A DNA stretch of 64,000 nucleotides from positions 688,825 to 752,824 of the forward strand of contig NZ_FXAP01000001.1 of assembly GCF_900177615.1 (NCBI RefSeq), written 5' to 3'. This stretch comes from Plantibacter flavus. GTDB taxonomy: Bacteria; Actinomycetota; Actinomycetes; Actinomycetales; Microbacteriaceae. Shown here piece by piece: positions 16,435-25,237 of this stretch (position 1 is the first letter of the stretch; every line of letters starts with the position of its first letter). The position numbers and the translations under genes are program-made. Below the pieces are notes generated by a model. The model did no database searches, was not told the origin of the DNA, and worked only from the letters and a program-made list of their open reading frames with translations.

Positions 16435-16917
16435 ATGAAGCGGATCGCCGTCGTCCCCGGATCGTTCGACCCAGTCACCCTCGGTCACCTGGATGTCATC
16501 GAGCGGGCGGCGCGCATCTTCGACGAACTGCACGTGCTGGTCGTGCACAACCCCGACAAGTCCGCGCTGCTGCCGATGCCGCAGCGGGTGTCCTTGCTCG
16601 AGCGCTCCATCGCCGACGGCGGGTTGCCTGACAACATCGTCGTCGCGCAGTGGAACGTAGGCCTGCTCGTCGACTACTGCACGGACGTCGGCGCGAGCGT
16701 GCTCGTGAAGGGCATCCGCTCGCAGGTCGACGTCGCGTACGAGACGCCCATGGCCATCATGAACCGCAGCCTCGCCGGCGTGGAGACGGTCTTCCTCCTG
16801 CCTGATCCTGCGCACGCGCACGTCTCCAGTTCACTCGTCCGGCAGGTGGCCGCGCTCGGTGGCGATGTCAGCCCGTACGTCCCGCAGGTGGTGGCGACCT
16901 TCCTCCAGGAGGGCTAG
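16435..16917 (+). CDS. coaD: Pantetheine-phosphate adenylyltransferase
   Basis: This 160-aa protein adenylates 4'-phosphopantetheine to dephospho-CoA. The nucleotidyltransferase signature [15 protein letters not shown] (T/HxGH) is at the N-terminus, and the C-terminal [15 protein letters not shown] matches the ISSTxVR-type block. Length is normal for the family. TAGGCT at 16423-16428 lies 6 nt before ATG 16435, overlapping the recG tail region, so it may have its own leaderless promoter. Confidence 0.96.
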   Translation: MKRIAVVPGSFDPVTLGHLDVIERAARIFDELHVLVVHNPDKSALLPMPQRVSLLERSIADGGLPDNIVVAQWNVGLLVDYCTDVGASVLVKGIRSQVDVAYETPMAIMNRSLAGVETVFLLPDPAHAHVSSSLVRQVAALGGDVSPYVPQVVATFLQEG

Positions 16918-16956
16918 GGCGTCCTCCCGGTCGGGTTCGGCGTAGAATCGTCGATC

Positions 16957-17541
16957 GTGACTAGGAAGAGAACGAACAATTCGCCGTTCAGCGTCAACGT
17001 GCGCGATCTGGTGAACCGTCCCGGGGAGATGCGCGAGCACGACCTCGAGGTGGTGCTCGCCGAGCGCTGGGGCGAGGGTCTGGTCGCCGTCCAAGAGGGC
17101 ACGACGCTCTCCGAGCAGGTGCGTCTCGAGTCCGTTCACGAGGGGATCCTCGTGACCGTCGACGTCGACGCGCTGGCGACCGGCGAGTGCGGACGCTGCC
17201 TCCGCGACATCGAACTGCCTGTCGAAGTCGAGATTCAGGAACTTTTCGCGTATCCTGATTCGGAAGCGTCTGACTTCGAGGTTCACGACGACCACGTGGA
17301 TCTTGAACCTCTGGTCAGAGATGCGGTAGTTCTCGCATTGCCGTTTCAGCCGGTGTGCCAGCCGGATTGCCCCGGACTCGACCCCGAGACCGGTGAGCGG
17401 CTGGCCGAACGTCCGGAACGACACCCTCACGACGTCGCAGATCCTCGCTGGTCTGCGCTCGCGGGCTTGTCCTCAGACTCCGTACTTGACACAGACGCCA
17501 GTAGCGCCCAGCGCGCCGCTGCAGACACAGAAGAGAGATAG
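16957..17541 (+). CDS. DUF177 (YceD family) protein
   Basis: This 194-aa protein belongs to the YceD/DUF177 family, nearly always encoded just before rpmF, as here (3-nt gap). It carries two cysteine pairs, GECGRCLRD and CQPDCPG, that probably bind zinc. The family is thought to act in rRNA or ribosome metabolism. Start GTG 16957 has TAGAAT at 16943-16948, 8 nt upstream. The C-terminal ~45 residues are acidic and Ser/Ala-rich, probably disordered. Confidence 0.9.
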   Translation: MTRKRTNNSPFSVNVRDLVNRPGEMREHDLEVVLAERWGEGLVAVQEGTTLSEQVRLESVHEGILVTVDVDALATGECGRCLRDIELPVEVEIQELFAYPDSEASDFEVHDDHVDLEPLVRDAVVLALPFQPVCQPDCPGLDPETGERLAERPERHPHDVADPRWSALAGLSSDSVLDTDASSAQRAAADTEER

Positions 17542-17544
17542 ATC

Positions 17545-17754
17545 ATGGCTGGAAACCCCCCGAAGCGGAAGGTCTCGCGCTCGAACACCCGCTCGCGTCG
17601 CTCGCAGTGGAAGGCCGCCGTGCCGACGCTCGTAAAGACGGTGGAGAACGGCCGCGTCACGTACAGCCTGCCGCACCGCGCCAAGGTCGTCGAGGACTCG
17701 CAGGGCACCGCCCTGTACCTCGAGTACAAGGGCCGCAAGGTCGCAGACGTCTGA
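17545..17754 (+). CDS. rpmF: 50S ribosomal protein L32
   Basis: This 69-aa basic protein starts [19 protein letters not shown], typical of bL32. The four zinc cysteines of the C+ form are absent (no Cys at all), so it is the zinc-independent C- paralogue. It is co-transcribed with DUF177; AGAGATAGATC precedes ATG 17545. A long hairpin with a short T run begins 48 nt after the stop, within the start of rnc. Confidence 0.95.
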   Translation: MAGNPPKRKVSRSNTRSRRSQWKAAVPTLVKTVENGRVTYSLPHRAKVVEDSQGTALYLEYKGRKVADV

Positions 17755-17785
17755 TCCGCGCGTTGAACGTCCGCGTTCGAACAGC

Positions 17786-18523
17786 GTGAACACGAATCAT
17801 TCCGACCACACCGGAATCGGCTCCGTATCGGAGACCGATCCCGGTGTGGTCGTTTTCGCACGGCAACTGGGTGTCGACGTCTCGTACGAGCTGCTCGACC
17901 TGGCGCTGACGCATCGCTCGTACGCGTACGAGCACGGTGGGCTCCCGCACAACGAGCGCCTCGAGTTCCTCGGCGACTCGATCCTCGGGCAGGCCGTCAC
18001 CGTCATGCTCTACCGCGACTTCCCGCACCTCGACGAAGGGCAGCTGGCGAAGCGACGGGCGAGCCTCGTCTCGACGATCGCGCTCGCTGAGGTCGCACGC
18101 TCGATCGGTCTGGGCGAGCGGATCAAGCTCGGTAAGGGCGAGGACCAGACCGGCGGCCGCGACAAGGCGTCCATCCTGGCCGACACGATGGAGGCCGTCA
18201 TCGGCGCGACGTACCTGTCGGCCGGTCCCGACGCCGCGACGGCACTCGTCCTACGGCTGGTGAACCCCCTCCTCGAGAACCCTGAGCGCTTCGGCGCGGC
18301 GATGGACCCGAAGACGAGCCTCCAAGAGGCCGCCGCGGCCATCGGTGCGCCGGCGCCCGTCTACGAGATCGCCAGCTCCGGCCCCGACCACAACCGACGG
18401 TTCGTCGCGACGGTCACCGTGGGCACCGCGGTCACGGCGACGGGCTCCGGTACGAGCAAGAAGCACGCCGAGATGGCGGCGGCCCTGGAAGCCTGGTCGA
18501 GGATCAGTGCCGGAACTCCCTGA
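17786..18523 (+). CDS. rnc: Ribonuclease III
   Basis: This 245-aa double-strand-specific endoribonuclease matures rRNA and cuts structured mRNAs. The catalytic signature ERLEFLGDS is at residues 57-65; an acidic DTMEAVIGA block follows, and a dsRNA-binding domain (KTSLQEAAAA ... KKHAEMAAALEAW) ends the protein. GTG 17786 is the longest plausible start; the first ~20 residues are encoded by the large hairpin and do not align with typical family N-termini. GTG 17846, just after most of the hairpin, would give a protein beginning two residues before FARQLG and is a real alternative. Its end overlaps mutM by 17 nt. Confidence 0.93.
   Translation: MNTNHSDHTGIGSVSETDPGVVVFARQLGVDVSYELLDLALTHRSYAYEHGGLPHNERLEFLGDSILGQAVTVMLYRDFPHLDEGQLAKRRASLVSTIALAEVARSIGLGERIKLGKGEDQTGGRDKASILADTMEAVIGATYLSAGPDAATALVLRLVNPLLENPERFGAAMDPKTSLQEAAAAIGAPAPVYEIASSGPDHNRRFVATVTVGTAVTATGSGTSKKHAEMAAALEAWSRISAGTP
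17803..17852 (+). promoter_or_regulatory. Long hairpin at the 5' end of rnc
   Basis: CGACCACACCGG (17803-17814) pairs perfectly with 17841-17852. After one A-C mismatch, ATCGG (17816-17820) pairs with CCGAT (17835-17839), and after a bulged A, CTCCG (17821-17825) pairs with CGGAG (17829-17833) around a 3-nt loop. That is 22 bp of nearly continuous helix, followed by TTTT (17853-17856). It could be an RNase III target for autoregulation, or a leaky terminator after rpmF. It lies inside the annotated rnc frame (codons 6-23). Confidence 0.75.
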
Positions 18524-19397
18524 GGTCGAGGTCGTCCGCGCCGGCTTGGAGCCCGCCGTCAGCGGCGCGACGGTCGCCGGCGTCGAGGTCTTCGACGAAC
18601 GCTCCCTGCGCCGCCACGCGAGTGGTGTCGCCGACTTCACCGCACGGCTGACGGGGCGGACCATCCGATCAGCCGTCCGACGCGGGAAGTTCCTCTGGTT
18701 CCCCCTCGACGATGATGAGGCGATCGTCGGTCACCTGGGCATGAGCGGGCAGATGCTGCTCCGGTCGCCCGGTGATGACGCCGACCGACTCCTGCGCATC
18801 CGCTTGCAGTTGGAGCATCCCGAGCACGGCGAGCTCTGGCTGCACTTCGTGGACCAGCGGATCTTCGGCTCCATGGCGGTGACCGCGCTCGTCCCGACGA
18901 CGGACGGGGCCGCAGGTGGGTTCGGCGACGAGGTCGCGATGGTGCCCGACCAGGTCGCGCACATCGCCCGCGACCCGATGGACCCGTCCTTCGACGACGC
19001 CGGCTTCCTCCGACGACTGCGTGAGAAGCGCACCGGTGTGAAGCGGGCGCTCCTCGATCAGACCCTGGTCAGCGGGATCGGCAACATCTACGCGGACGAG
19101 TCGCTCTGGGCGGCGCGCATCCACCCCGAGCAGGAGACCGCCCGTCTCGGGCTCGGTCGCGCCGGCCGGCTGCTCGAGGAGGTCCGTGCCGTGCTCGCCA
19201 AGGCCCTGGCCGAGGGCGGGACGAGCTTCGACGCCCAGTACGTGAACGTCAACGGTCAGGCGGGGTACTTCGCCCACAGCCTGAACGCCTACGGCAGGCA
19301 GGGCAAACCGTGCGCGCGCTGCGGCACGCTCATCGTCCGCGAGCAGTTCATGAACCGCGGCTCGCACCGCTGTCCGGTCTGCCAGCGCCGCACCTGA
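18507..19397 (+). CDS. mutM: Formamidopyrimidine-DNA glycosylase
   Basis: This 296-aa protein removes 8-oxoguanine and formamidopyrimidines. After the initiator, PELPEVE supplies the catalytic Pro2-Glu3. RGKFLWF holds the conserved Lys of the beta-turn, HLGMSGQM follows, and a zinc finger of four cysteines (CARCGT and CPVCQRR) closes the protein. The start GTG 18507 is fixed by the invariant PELPE sequence; it overlaps the rnc end by 17 nt, so the two are translationally coupled. Its stop is 3 nt from that of the convergent GNAT gene. Confidence 0.96.
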   Translation: MPELPEVEVVRAGLEPAVSGATVAGVEVFDERSLRRHASGVADFTARLTGRTIRSAVRRGKFLWFPLDDDEAIVGHLGMSGQMLLRSPGDDADRLLRIRLQLEHPEHGELWLHFVDQRIFGSMAVTALVPTTDGAAGGFGDEVAMVPDQVAHIARDPMDPSFDDAGFLRRLREKRTGVKRALLDQTLVSGIGNIYADESLWAARIHPEQETARLGLGRAGRLLEEVRAVLAKALAEGGTSFDAQYVNVNGQAGYFAHSLNAYGRQGKPCARCGTLIVREQFMNRGSHRCPVCQRRT

Positions 19398-19400
19398 CGA

Positions 19401-20483
19401 TCAGTCGCTGCGGGGGAGTCGGCGCTGCCATTCACCTGAGTAGCCGATGATGCGGAACCCGAGTCGGTCGTTGATCGCGAGCATGTGCTCGTTCTCGTCG
19501 GCGTTCCACGTGTAGATCCGGGACCGCTCGGGTGCTTGATCGGCGAGTGCGAGGAGGTTCGCCGCCTTCATCCAGAGTCCGAGACCGTGTCCCCGGTGGT
19601 CGGCGAGCACGAGCGTGTCCCACTGCTCCGCGTGTTCCTTGCCCTCGCCGAGGACGAGCTCGCTGTACCCGGCGACCGCGCCGCTGTCGCGGTGGACGGC
19701 GGCGACGACGATCGCGTGGTCGCCAGACGCCGCCAGCTGGGCCTCGCGGGCGCGGACCCGCTCGGGCGTCCAGACCTCGGGGTCGAGTTCCAGATCGGCG
19801 GCCGGGATGTCGGTCGCCATGTGTTCGCGGGCCGTCGCGAGCGAGCCGAGCAGCTCGTCGGGGGTGCGGTCCACCCAGTGCACGAGGCGGTACAGATGCC
19901 CGGCTCGGGCGGTCGACGTCGCGACGATGTCCGGCAGCTCCCCGAGCATCGAGGCGAGGTCGCAGCGATTGGTCCGCTCGACCTGGGCGAGGGCGTATCC
20001 ACGATCGAGCATGAACCGGCTGGCCGCGGCGTTCGCGGGGATCGCCCGTTCGCCGACGCTCGCACCGAGGAGCGGTTCGTCGGCCGGGATGTCGTCGACG
20101 GCGTGCTGGGTGAAGGCGGTCACCGTCGGGCGACCGGCCGCGAGGGCCCGTCGCTCCAGCTCCAGCAGGAGCGCGGTGCCGATCCCTCGACGACGCGCCT
20201 CGGGGAGGACACCGACGTCCAGCGAGGCGGTCACCGCGTCGGCCTCGGTGCCGTACCCGAGCCAGCCACGACCGACCACACGGCCGTCGATGGCCGCAGC
20301 GAGCAGGACGCGGCGCTGGAACCGCTGGTCGCGGTACTCGGGCAGGGTCATGGCGGAGGTCATGGCGAAGTCGTCGGTGGACCAGATCTCCGCTTCGAGC
20401 GTGTTCGCGACCTCCTGGACCGCGTCGAACACGGCTGAGCTCCCGGACGCCGGGATCTCGACCTCGTCGATCGTGATGCGCAT
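19401..20483 (-). CDS. GNAT acetyltransferase with two GNAT domains
   Basis: This 360-aa protein carries two acetyl-CoA-binding signatures: LPEARRRGIGTALL near residue 95 (complete R/QxxGxG/A motif) and LADHRGHGLGLWM near residue 294. The tandem arrangement resembles mycothiol synthase (MshD) and other two-domain GNATs. MshD is possible but not proven; no other mycothiol gene is nearby. A purine-rich GGGAGGGAGACGAC precedes ATG 20483. It interrupts the rnc-mutM-smc series on the opposite strand. Confidence 0.82.
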   Translation of the reverse strand: MRITIDEVEIPASGSSAVFDAVQEVANTLEAEIWSTDDFAMTSAMTLPEYRDQRFQRRVLLAAAIDGRVVGRGWLGYGTEADAVTASLDVGVLPEARRRGIGTALLLELERRALAAGRPTVTAFTQHAVDDIPADEPLLGASVGERAIPANAAASRFMLDRGYALAQVERTNRCDLASMLGELPDIVATSTARAGHLYRLVHWVDRTPDELLGSLATAREHMATDIPAADLELDPEVWTPERVRAREAQLAASGDHAIVVAAVHRDSGAVAGYSELVLGEGKEHAEQWDTLVLADHRGHGLGLWMKAANLLALADQAPERSRIYTWNADENEHMLAINDRLGFRIIGYSGEWQRRLPRSD

Positions 20484-20632
20484 CGTCGTCTCCCTCCCAC
20501 ACCAGACCGCCCTGGGTGATGCGGTCCATGGTACGACCGCCCCGGCGGGCCGGCACAGCGTGGTGTCCCTCGTCCGTCCGCGGATTCGCTACCGTAGTGC
20601 ACAGCATCCGCGACGCGGGAGAGGAGGTGCGC

Positions 20633-23600
20633 GTGTACCTGAAGAGCCTGACGCTCAAAGGGTTCAAGTCCTTCGCGCACCCCACCACCTTCGCGTTCGA
20701 ACAGGGCGTCACCTGCGTCGTGGGTCCCAACGGTTCCGGCAAGTCGAACGTCGTCGACGCGCTCGCCTGGGTGATGGGCGAGCAGGGGGCGAAGACCCTC
20801 CGCGGCGGCAAGATGGAGGACGTCATCTTCGCCGGCACGTCGACAAGGGGACCGCTCGGTCGGGCCGAGGTCACGCTCACCATCGACAACAGCGACGGCG
20901 CGCTGCCCATCGAGTACACCGAGGTGACGATCAGCCGCACCCTGTTCCGCAACGGCGGGAGCGAGTACGCCATCAACGGCGACACGTGCCGGTTGCTCGA
21001 CGTCCAGGAACTCCTGAGCGACTCCGGTCTGGGCCGCGAGATGCACGTCATCGTCGGACAGGGGCAGCTCGACGCGGTGCTGCGGGCGACGCCCGAGGAG
21101 CGACGCGGCTTCATCGAGGAGGCGGCCGGCATCCTGAAGCACCGCCGACGCAAGGAGAAGACGCTCCGGAAGCTCGAGGCGATGCAGACCAACCTCACGC
21201 GGTTGAGCGACCTCGCTGGAGAGATCCGCCGGCAGCTGAAGCCGCTCGGCCGTCAGGCGGAGATCGCCCGGGAGGCGCAGACGATCGCCGCGGTCGTCCG
21301 CGACGCCCGCGCCCGCCTCCTGGCCGACGACGTCGTGGGCCTCCGGCGTTCCCTCGACGAACACAACCGGTCGGAGAGCGAGCGCCACAGCGAGCGCCTC
21401 GTCCTGCAGGAGCAGCTGGAGCAGGCGGAACTGCGGATCAACCGGATCGAGCAGGCGCAACTCGGCGACGCGGTCGACGACGCCCGCCGGATCACCTTCG
21501 AGCTCGAGAGCGTGCAGGAGCGCCTCCGGAACCTGTACACGCTCGCCAACCAGCGGCTCGCGCTCCTCGGTTCTTCGACGGACACGACGGCCGCCGAACC
21601 CCGGATCACGAAGCAGATGGTCGCCGACGCGACCGCGGAGATCGACGGACTGCGGGTGGCGGTCGCCGACGCGGAGCGCGCGTTGCAGGAGGCGCAAGCG
21701 GACACCCGGGCGAAGCGCGCCGCACTCGACGCGGTGGACGTCGAGATCGCAGCGCAGAGCGCGCTCGTGTCACGACACGACCTGGAGCTCTCCAAGCTCG
21801 CGGGCGCCGTCGACGCCGCCGGGTCCAAACTCGCCGCGGTCCGTGGCGAGGCGTTGCGCCAGCAGCACGCGATCGACGCCGCTGCCCTCCGTCTGGACGC
21901 CGCGCGGCTGGAGTACGAGGCGCTCGAGGGCGACCCGACCGTGGCGGACGCCGCCGACTCCGGACTCGACGACGCCTACGAGGTGGCCCAACGCGGCGCG
22001 GTGGAGGCCGAGGGGGAGATCGAGGGCCTGCGCGAGCAGCTCCACACCCTCGAACGTGAACGTGATTCGCTCGGTGCCAAGACCAGCGCACTCTCGCGCG
22101 CCCTCGACCTCAAGACCGGCTCGGCCGAACTCGCATCGAGCGGTCTCGACGGGATCGACGGGATCGTCGCGGACCGGGTGCAGGTCCGACCCGGCCACGA
22201 GTCGGCCGTGGCCGCAGCGCTCGGCACGCTCGCGGAGGCCGCCGTCGCCGTCGACCGGCACGCTGCCCGTCGGGCGCTCGATCACGCGGCCGACCAGGAT
22301 CTCGGCCGGGTCGAGATCGTCATCGCCGACGGTGCTCGAGACGTCCCGGACGCGCCCGCCGGGTTCACCTCGGCTGCCGAGCTGGTGGAGGCCCCTCCTG
22401 GCGTGCTGGGGATCCTCGCCTCGGTCCTCGTCGTCGACTCGCTCGACGACGCGATCGCGGCGTACGACCGACTCGGCTCGTCACTCAGCGCGTTCACCCT
22501 CGTGACCCGTGACGGCGCGGTCGTCACGGACAGCATCGTCCGCGGGGGGAGCGGCGGAGCGCAGAGCCGCATCGAACTGCTGGCCGAACGCGATGCGGCA
22601 GCCGATCGACACGGCGAGGTCGAGTCGCTCATCGAACGGGCGCGCTTCGCCCTGGCCGAGCAGCGCACGATCCTGCAGGAGGCGAAGCAGACCGCGCAGG
22701 CGGCGCTCAGCGCCCTCCGCGAGTTCGACGCCAACCGTGCCTCACAGGCCGAGCGCGTGAACCGGGTCACGGTCCGATACGAATCTGCGCAGGCCGAACA
22801 CGACCGCCTGCTCGCTGCTGCCGGGACGGCGGAGGCGGCCGTCGCCGACGCCGCTGCCGCTGTGGAGCGGGCCAAGCTGGATCACGACACCGCTCGCGCG
22901 CGTCCACGACCGCTCCTCGACGTGTCGGCACGCGACGGGCTCTCCGCCGAACTGGACGCGGCACGCGAGGCCGAAGTACAGCACCGCCTCCTCCTCGAGA
23001 CCGCTCGCGAACGCGTGCGGGCGGAGGAGCTCGCGGTCGCGAACCTCGAGCGGCAGCGGCAGGCCGACCAGGCGGCGGCGGAGGAAGCGGCTCGGCGTGC
23101 CGTCATCCGTGCGCGCCAGGCCGCGGCCGCCACCGCCGTGACGGAGGCGCTCCCGCCCGTCCTCGACTCGGTCGACCGGTCGGTCACCGAGGCCCGTGTC
23201 GCGCTCGCGGCAGCCGAGGCGACGCGGTCCAGCCGGAACGCCGAACTCGTGCGACTGCGCGGCGAGGAGCACACGCTCCGGCAGCGGCTGCAGGTCGTCA
23301 CCGAGAGCGTCCACGGCCTCGAACTCCAGATCTACGAGAAGAAGCTCCACTTGTCCGGTCTGCTCGAGCGCGCCGGGTCGGAGCTGGGACTCGTCGAGGA
23401 CGTGCTCGTCGCCGAGTACGGGCCCGAGGTTCCGGTGCCCGTCGACCCGCCGACACCCCGCGCGACCGCCCGCTCGGCCGTGCGACCGGCGGACGACACC
23501 GGTTCGGAGGCCTCGCCCGAGACGACGACGCCCGACTCGGACGAGGCATCCGAGGCACCTGCCGACGGCTCCGTGACGCCGGACGTCGAGCCGGTGGAGG

Positions 23601-24304
23601 AACCTGCCGAGGAGTCGGACGACGTGCCGACGACGCCCTACGTCCGCGCCGAGCAGCAGAAGCGCCTCGCCGCGGCGGAGCGCACCTACGCTCAACTCGG
23701 CCGGGTCAACCCGCTCGCGCTCGAGGAGTTCGCGGCACTCGAACAACGTCACCGCTTCCTCACCGAACAGCTCGCCGACCTCACCAGCACCCGCGCCGAC
23801 CTGCTGTCGATCATCGAGGACATCGACGGGAAGATGGAGGTCATCTTCGCCTCGGCGTTCGCCGACACCGAAGCCGCCTTCACCGAGGTGTTCCCGATCC
23901 TGTTCCCGGGCGGCACCGGCAGCATCTCGCTCACCGACCCCGAACACATGCTCACCACGGGCATCGAGGTGTCGGTCAAACCCGCCGGCAAGAAGATCGA
24001 ACGCCTGTCGCTCCTGTCGGGCGGGGAGCGCTCGCTCGCCGCGGTCGCCCTCCTCATCGCCATCTTCAAAGCCCGACCGAGCCCGTTCTACATCATGGAC
24101 GAGGTGGAGGCGGCCCTCGACGACGCGAACCTCGGGCGGCTCCTCACCATCTTCGAGGACCTCCGTCAGACGAGCCAGCTCATCGTCATCACGCACCAGA
24201 AGCGCACCATGGAGATCGCCGACGCCCTCTACGGCGTCTCGATGCGCCAGGACGGGGTGTCGGCCGTCGTCGGTCAGCGCGTGGCTGCGGAACGCGCGAG
24301 CTGA
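20633..24304 (+). CDS. smc: Chromosome segregation ATPase SMC
   Basis: This 1223-aa protein organises chromosomes with ScpAB. Walker A GPNGSGKS is at residues 31-38. Long coiled coils flank a hinge (from about residue 504, VADRVQVRPGHESAV, to ~640). The C-terminal head has the LSGGERSLAAVALLIA signature near residue 1128 and Walker B FYIMDEVEAALDD. Start GTG 20633 has GAGGAGG upstream and yields the canonical MYLKSLTLKGFKSF. Unusual: about 65 residues (~938-1002) in the C-terminal coiled coil are acidic, Pro/Ser/Thr-rich and probably disordered. No scpA or scpB is in the window. Confidence 0.96.
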   Translation: MYLKSLTLKGFKSFAHPTTFAFEQGVTCVVGPNGSGKSNVVDALAWVMGEQGAKTLRGGKMEDVIFAGTSTRGPLGRAEVTLTIDNSDGALPIEYTEVTISRTLFRNGGSEYAINGDTCRLLDVQELLSDSGLGREMHVIVGQGQLDAVLRATPEERRGFIEEAAGILKHRRRKEKTLRKLEAMQTNLTRLSDLAGEIRRQLKPLGRQAEIAREAQTIAAVVRDARARLLADDVVGLRRSLDEHNRSESERHSERLVLQEQLEQAELRINRIEQAQLGDAVDDARRITFELESVQERLRNLYTLANQRLALLGSSTDTTAAEPRITKQMVADATAEIDGLRVAVADAERALQEAQADTRAKRAALDAVDVEIAAQSALVSRHDLELSKLAGAVDAAGSKLAAVRGEALRQQHAIDAAALRLDAARLEYEALEGDPTVADAADSGLDDAYEVAQRGAVEAEGEIEGLREQLHTLERERDSLGAKTSALSRALDLKTGSAELASSGLDGIDGIVADRVQVRPGHESAVAAALGTLAEAAVAVDRHAARRALDHAADQDLGRVEIVIADGARDVPDAPAGFTSAAELVEAPPGVLGILASVLVVDSLDDAIAAYDRLGSSLSAFTLVTRDGAVVTDSIVRGGSGGAQSRIELLAERDAAADRHGEVESLIERARFALAEQRTILQEAKQTAQAALSALREFDANRASQAERVNRVTVRYESAQAEHDRLLAAAGTAEAAVADAAAAVERAKLDHDTARARPRPLLDVSARDGLSAELDAAREAEVQHRLLLETARERVRAEELAVANLERQRQADQAAAEEAARRAVIRARQAAAATAVTEALPPVLDSVDRSVTEARVALAAAEATRSSRNAELVRLRGEEHTLRQRLQVVTESVHGLELQIYEKKLHLSGLLERAGSELGLVEDVLVAEYGPEVPVPVDPPTPRATARSAVRPADDTGSEASPETTTPDSDEASEAPADGSVTPDVEPVEEPAEESDDVPTTPYVRAEQQKRLAAAERTYAQLGRVNPLALEEFAALEQRHRFLTEQLADLTSTRADLLSIIEDIDGKMEVIFASAFADTEAAFTEVFPILFPGGTGSISLTDPEHMLTTGIEVSVKPAGKKIERLSLLSGGERSLAAVALLIAIFKARPSPFYIMDEVEAALDDANLGRLLTIFEDLRQTSQLIVITHQKRTMEIADALYGVSMRQDGVSAVVGQRVAAERAS

Positions 24305-24306
24305 TC

Positions 24307-24333
24307 CGGTCCCGTCCCCACGCGACGGGACCG
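24307..24333 (+). terminator. Hairpin between smc and ftsY
   Basis: CGGTCCCGTC (24307-24316) pairs perfectly over 10 bp with 24324-24333, with a 7-nt loop, starting 2 nt after the smc stop. No T run follows, so it is a possible U-independent terminator. It lies just before the ftsY promoter (TACGCT at 24347-24352). Confidence 0.55.
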
Positions 24334-24358
24334 CGTCGCCGACGGCTACGCTGAGACC

Positions 24359-25237
24359 ATGGCTGCACGCACACCCTGGTCACTCTCCGGTGCCCTCAAA
24401 GGCATGTTCCAACGTCCGACGATCGACGAGACCACCTGGGAGGACCTCGAGGACGCGCTCATCGGCGCGGACTTCGGCCCCGACGTCACCGAGTCGATCG
24501 TCACGGGCCTGCACGCCTCCGTCGACCGCTACCGCACCACCGACCCGCGCGACCTCCAGCGGATGCTGCGCGAGGAGGTCGAGGAGCGGCTGTCGAAGTT
24601 CGACACGACGCTGAAGCTCAGCGAGCGTCCGGCGGTCGTCCTCGTCGTCGGCGTCAACGGGGTCGGCAAGACGACCACCATCGGCAAGTTCGCGAAGTTC
24701 CTCCGCAACTACGACCGCACCGTCGTCGTGGGGGCCGCGGACACCTTCCGTGCCGCTGCCGTGGAGCAGCTGGCGACCTGGGCGGAGCGCGCGGGCGCAC
24801 AGATCGTCCGCCCCCAGCAGCAGGGGCAGGACCCGGCCTCCGTCGCCTTCCAGACGATCGAGTACGCCAAGCAGACCGGCACCGAGATCGTCATCATCGA
24901 CACCGCCGGTCGGCTGCAGACGAAGGGCGGGCTCATGGACGAGCTGTCCAAGATCCGTCGCGTCGTCGAGAAGCAGGCGCCCATCGCCGAGGTCCTCCTC
25001 GTCCTCGATGCGACGACCGGTCAGAACGGTCTGTCGCAGGCGCAGGCGTTCATCGAGCACGCCGGGGTGACGGGGCTCGTCCTGACGAAGCTCGACGGCT
25101 CCGCGAAGGGCGGGTTCGTCCTCGCCGTGCAGGAGAAGACCGGCATCCCGATCAAGCTCGTCGGTCAGGGTGAGGGCATTGGCGACCTCACCGGCTTCAC
25201 GCCGCACGTCTTCGCACAGAACCTGGTGGGCAGCTGA
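24359..25237 (+). CDS. ftsY: Signal recognition particle receptor FtsY
   Basis: This 292-aa SRP GTPase receives ribosome-nascent chain complexes at the membrane. It consists of the NG domain only; the long acidic A domain of E. coli FtsY is absent, as in many actinobacteria. G1 is GVNGVGKTTTIGK near residue 97; DTFRAAAVEQL, DTAGRLQTKGGLM and TKLDGSAKGG follow. ATG 24359 has TACGCT 6 nt upstream (leaderless type). Its stop overlaps the next start by 1 nt. Its partner ffh lies 2.3 kb downstream. Confidence 0.96.
   Translation: MAARTPWSLSGALKGMFQRPTIDETTWEDLEDALIGADFGPDVTESIVTGLHASVDRYRTTDPRDLQRMLREEVEERLSKFDTTLKLSERPAVVLVVGVNGVGKTTTIGKFAKFLRNYDRTVVVGAADTFRAAAVEQLATWAERAGAQIVRPQQQGQDPASVAFQTIEYAKQTGTEIVIIDTAGRLQTKGGLMDELSKIRRVVEKQAPIAEVLLVLDATTGQNGLSQAQAFIEHAGVTGLVLTKLDGSAKGGFVLAVQEKTGIPIKLVGQGEGIGDLTGFTPHVFAQNLVGS

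Noticed and set aside
14046-16478. 810-codon open frame antisense to recG
   Set aside because: Shadow of recG codon bias; RecG motifs are complete on the plus strand and the antisense product matches nothing known.
19615-22059. 814-codon plus-strand frame spanning the GNAT gene and the start of smc
   Set aside because: It crosses a minus-strand gene and the smc promoter and lies out of frame with smc; no domain is visible.
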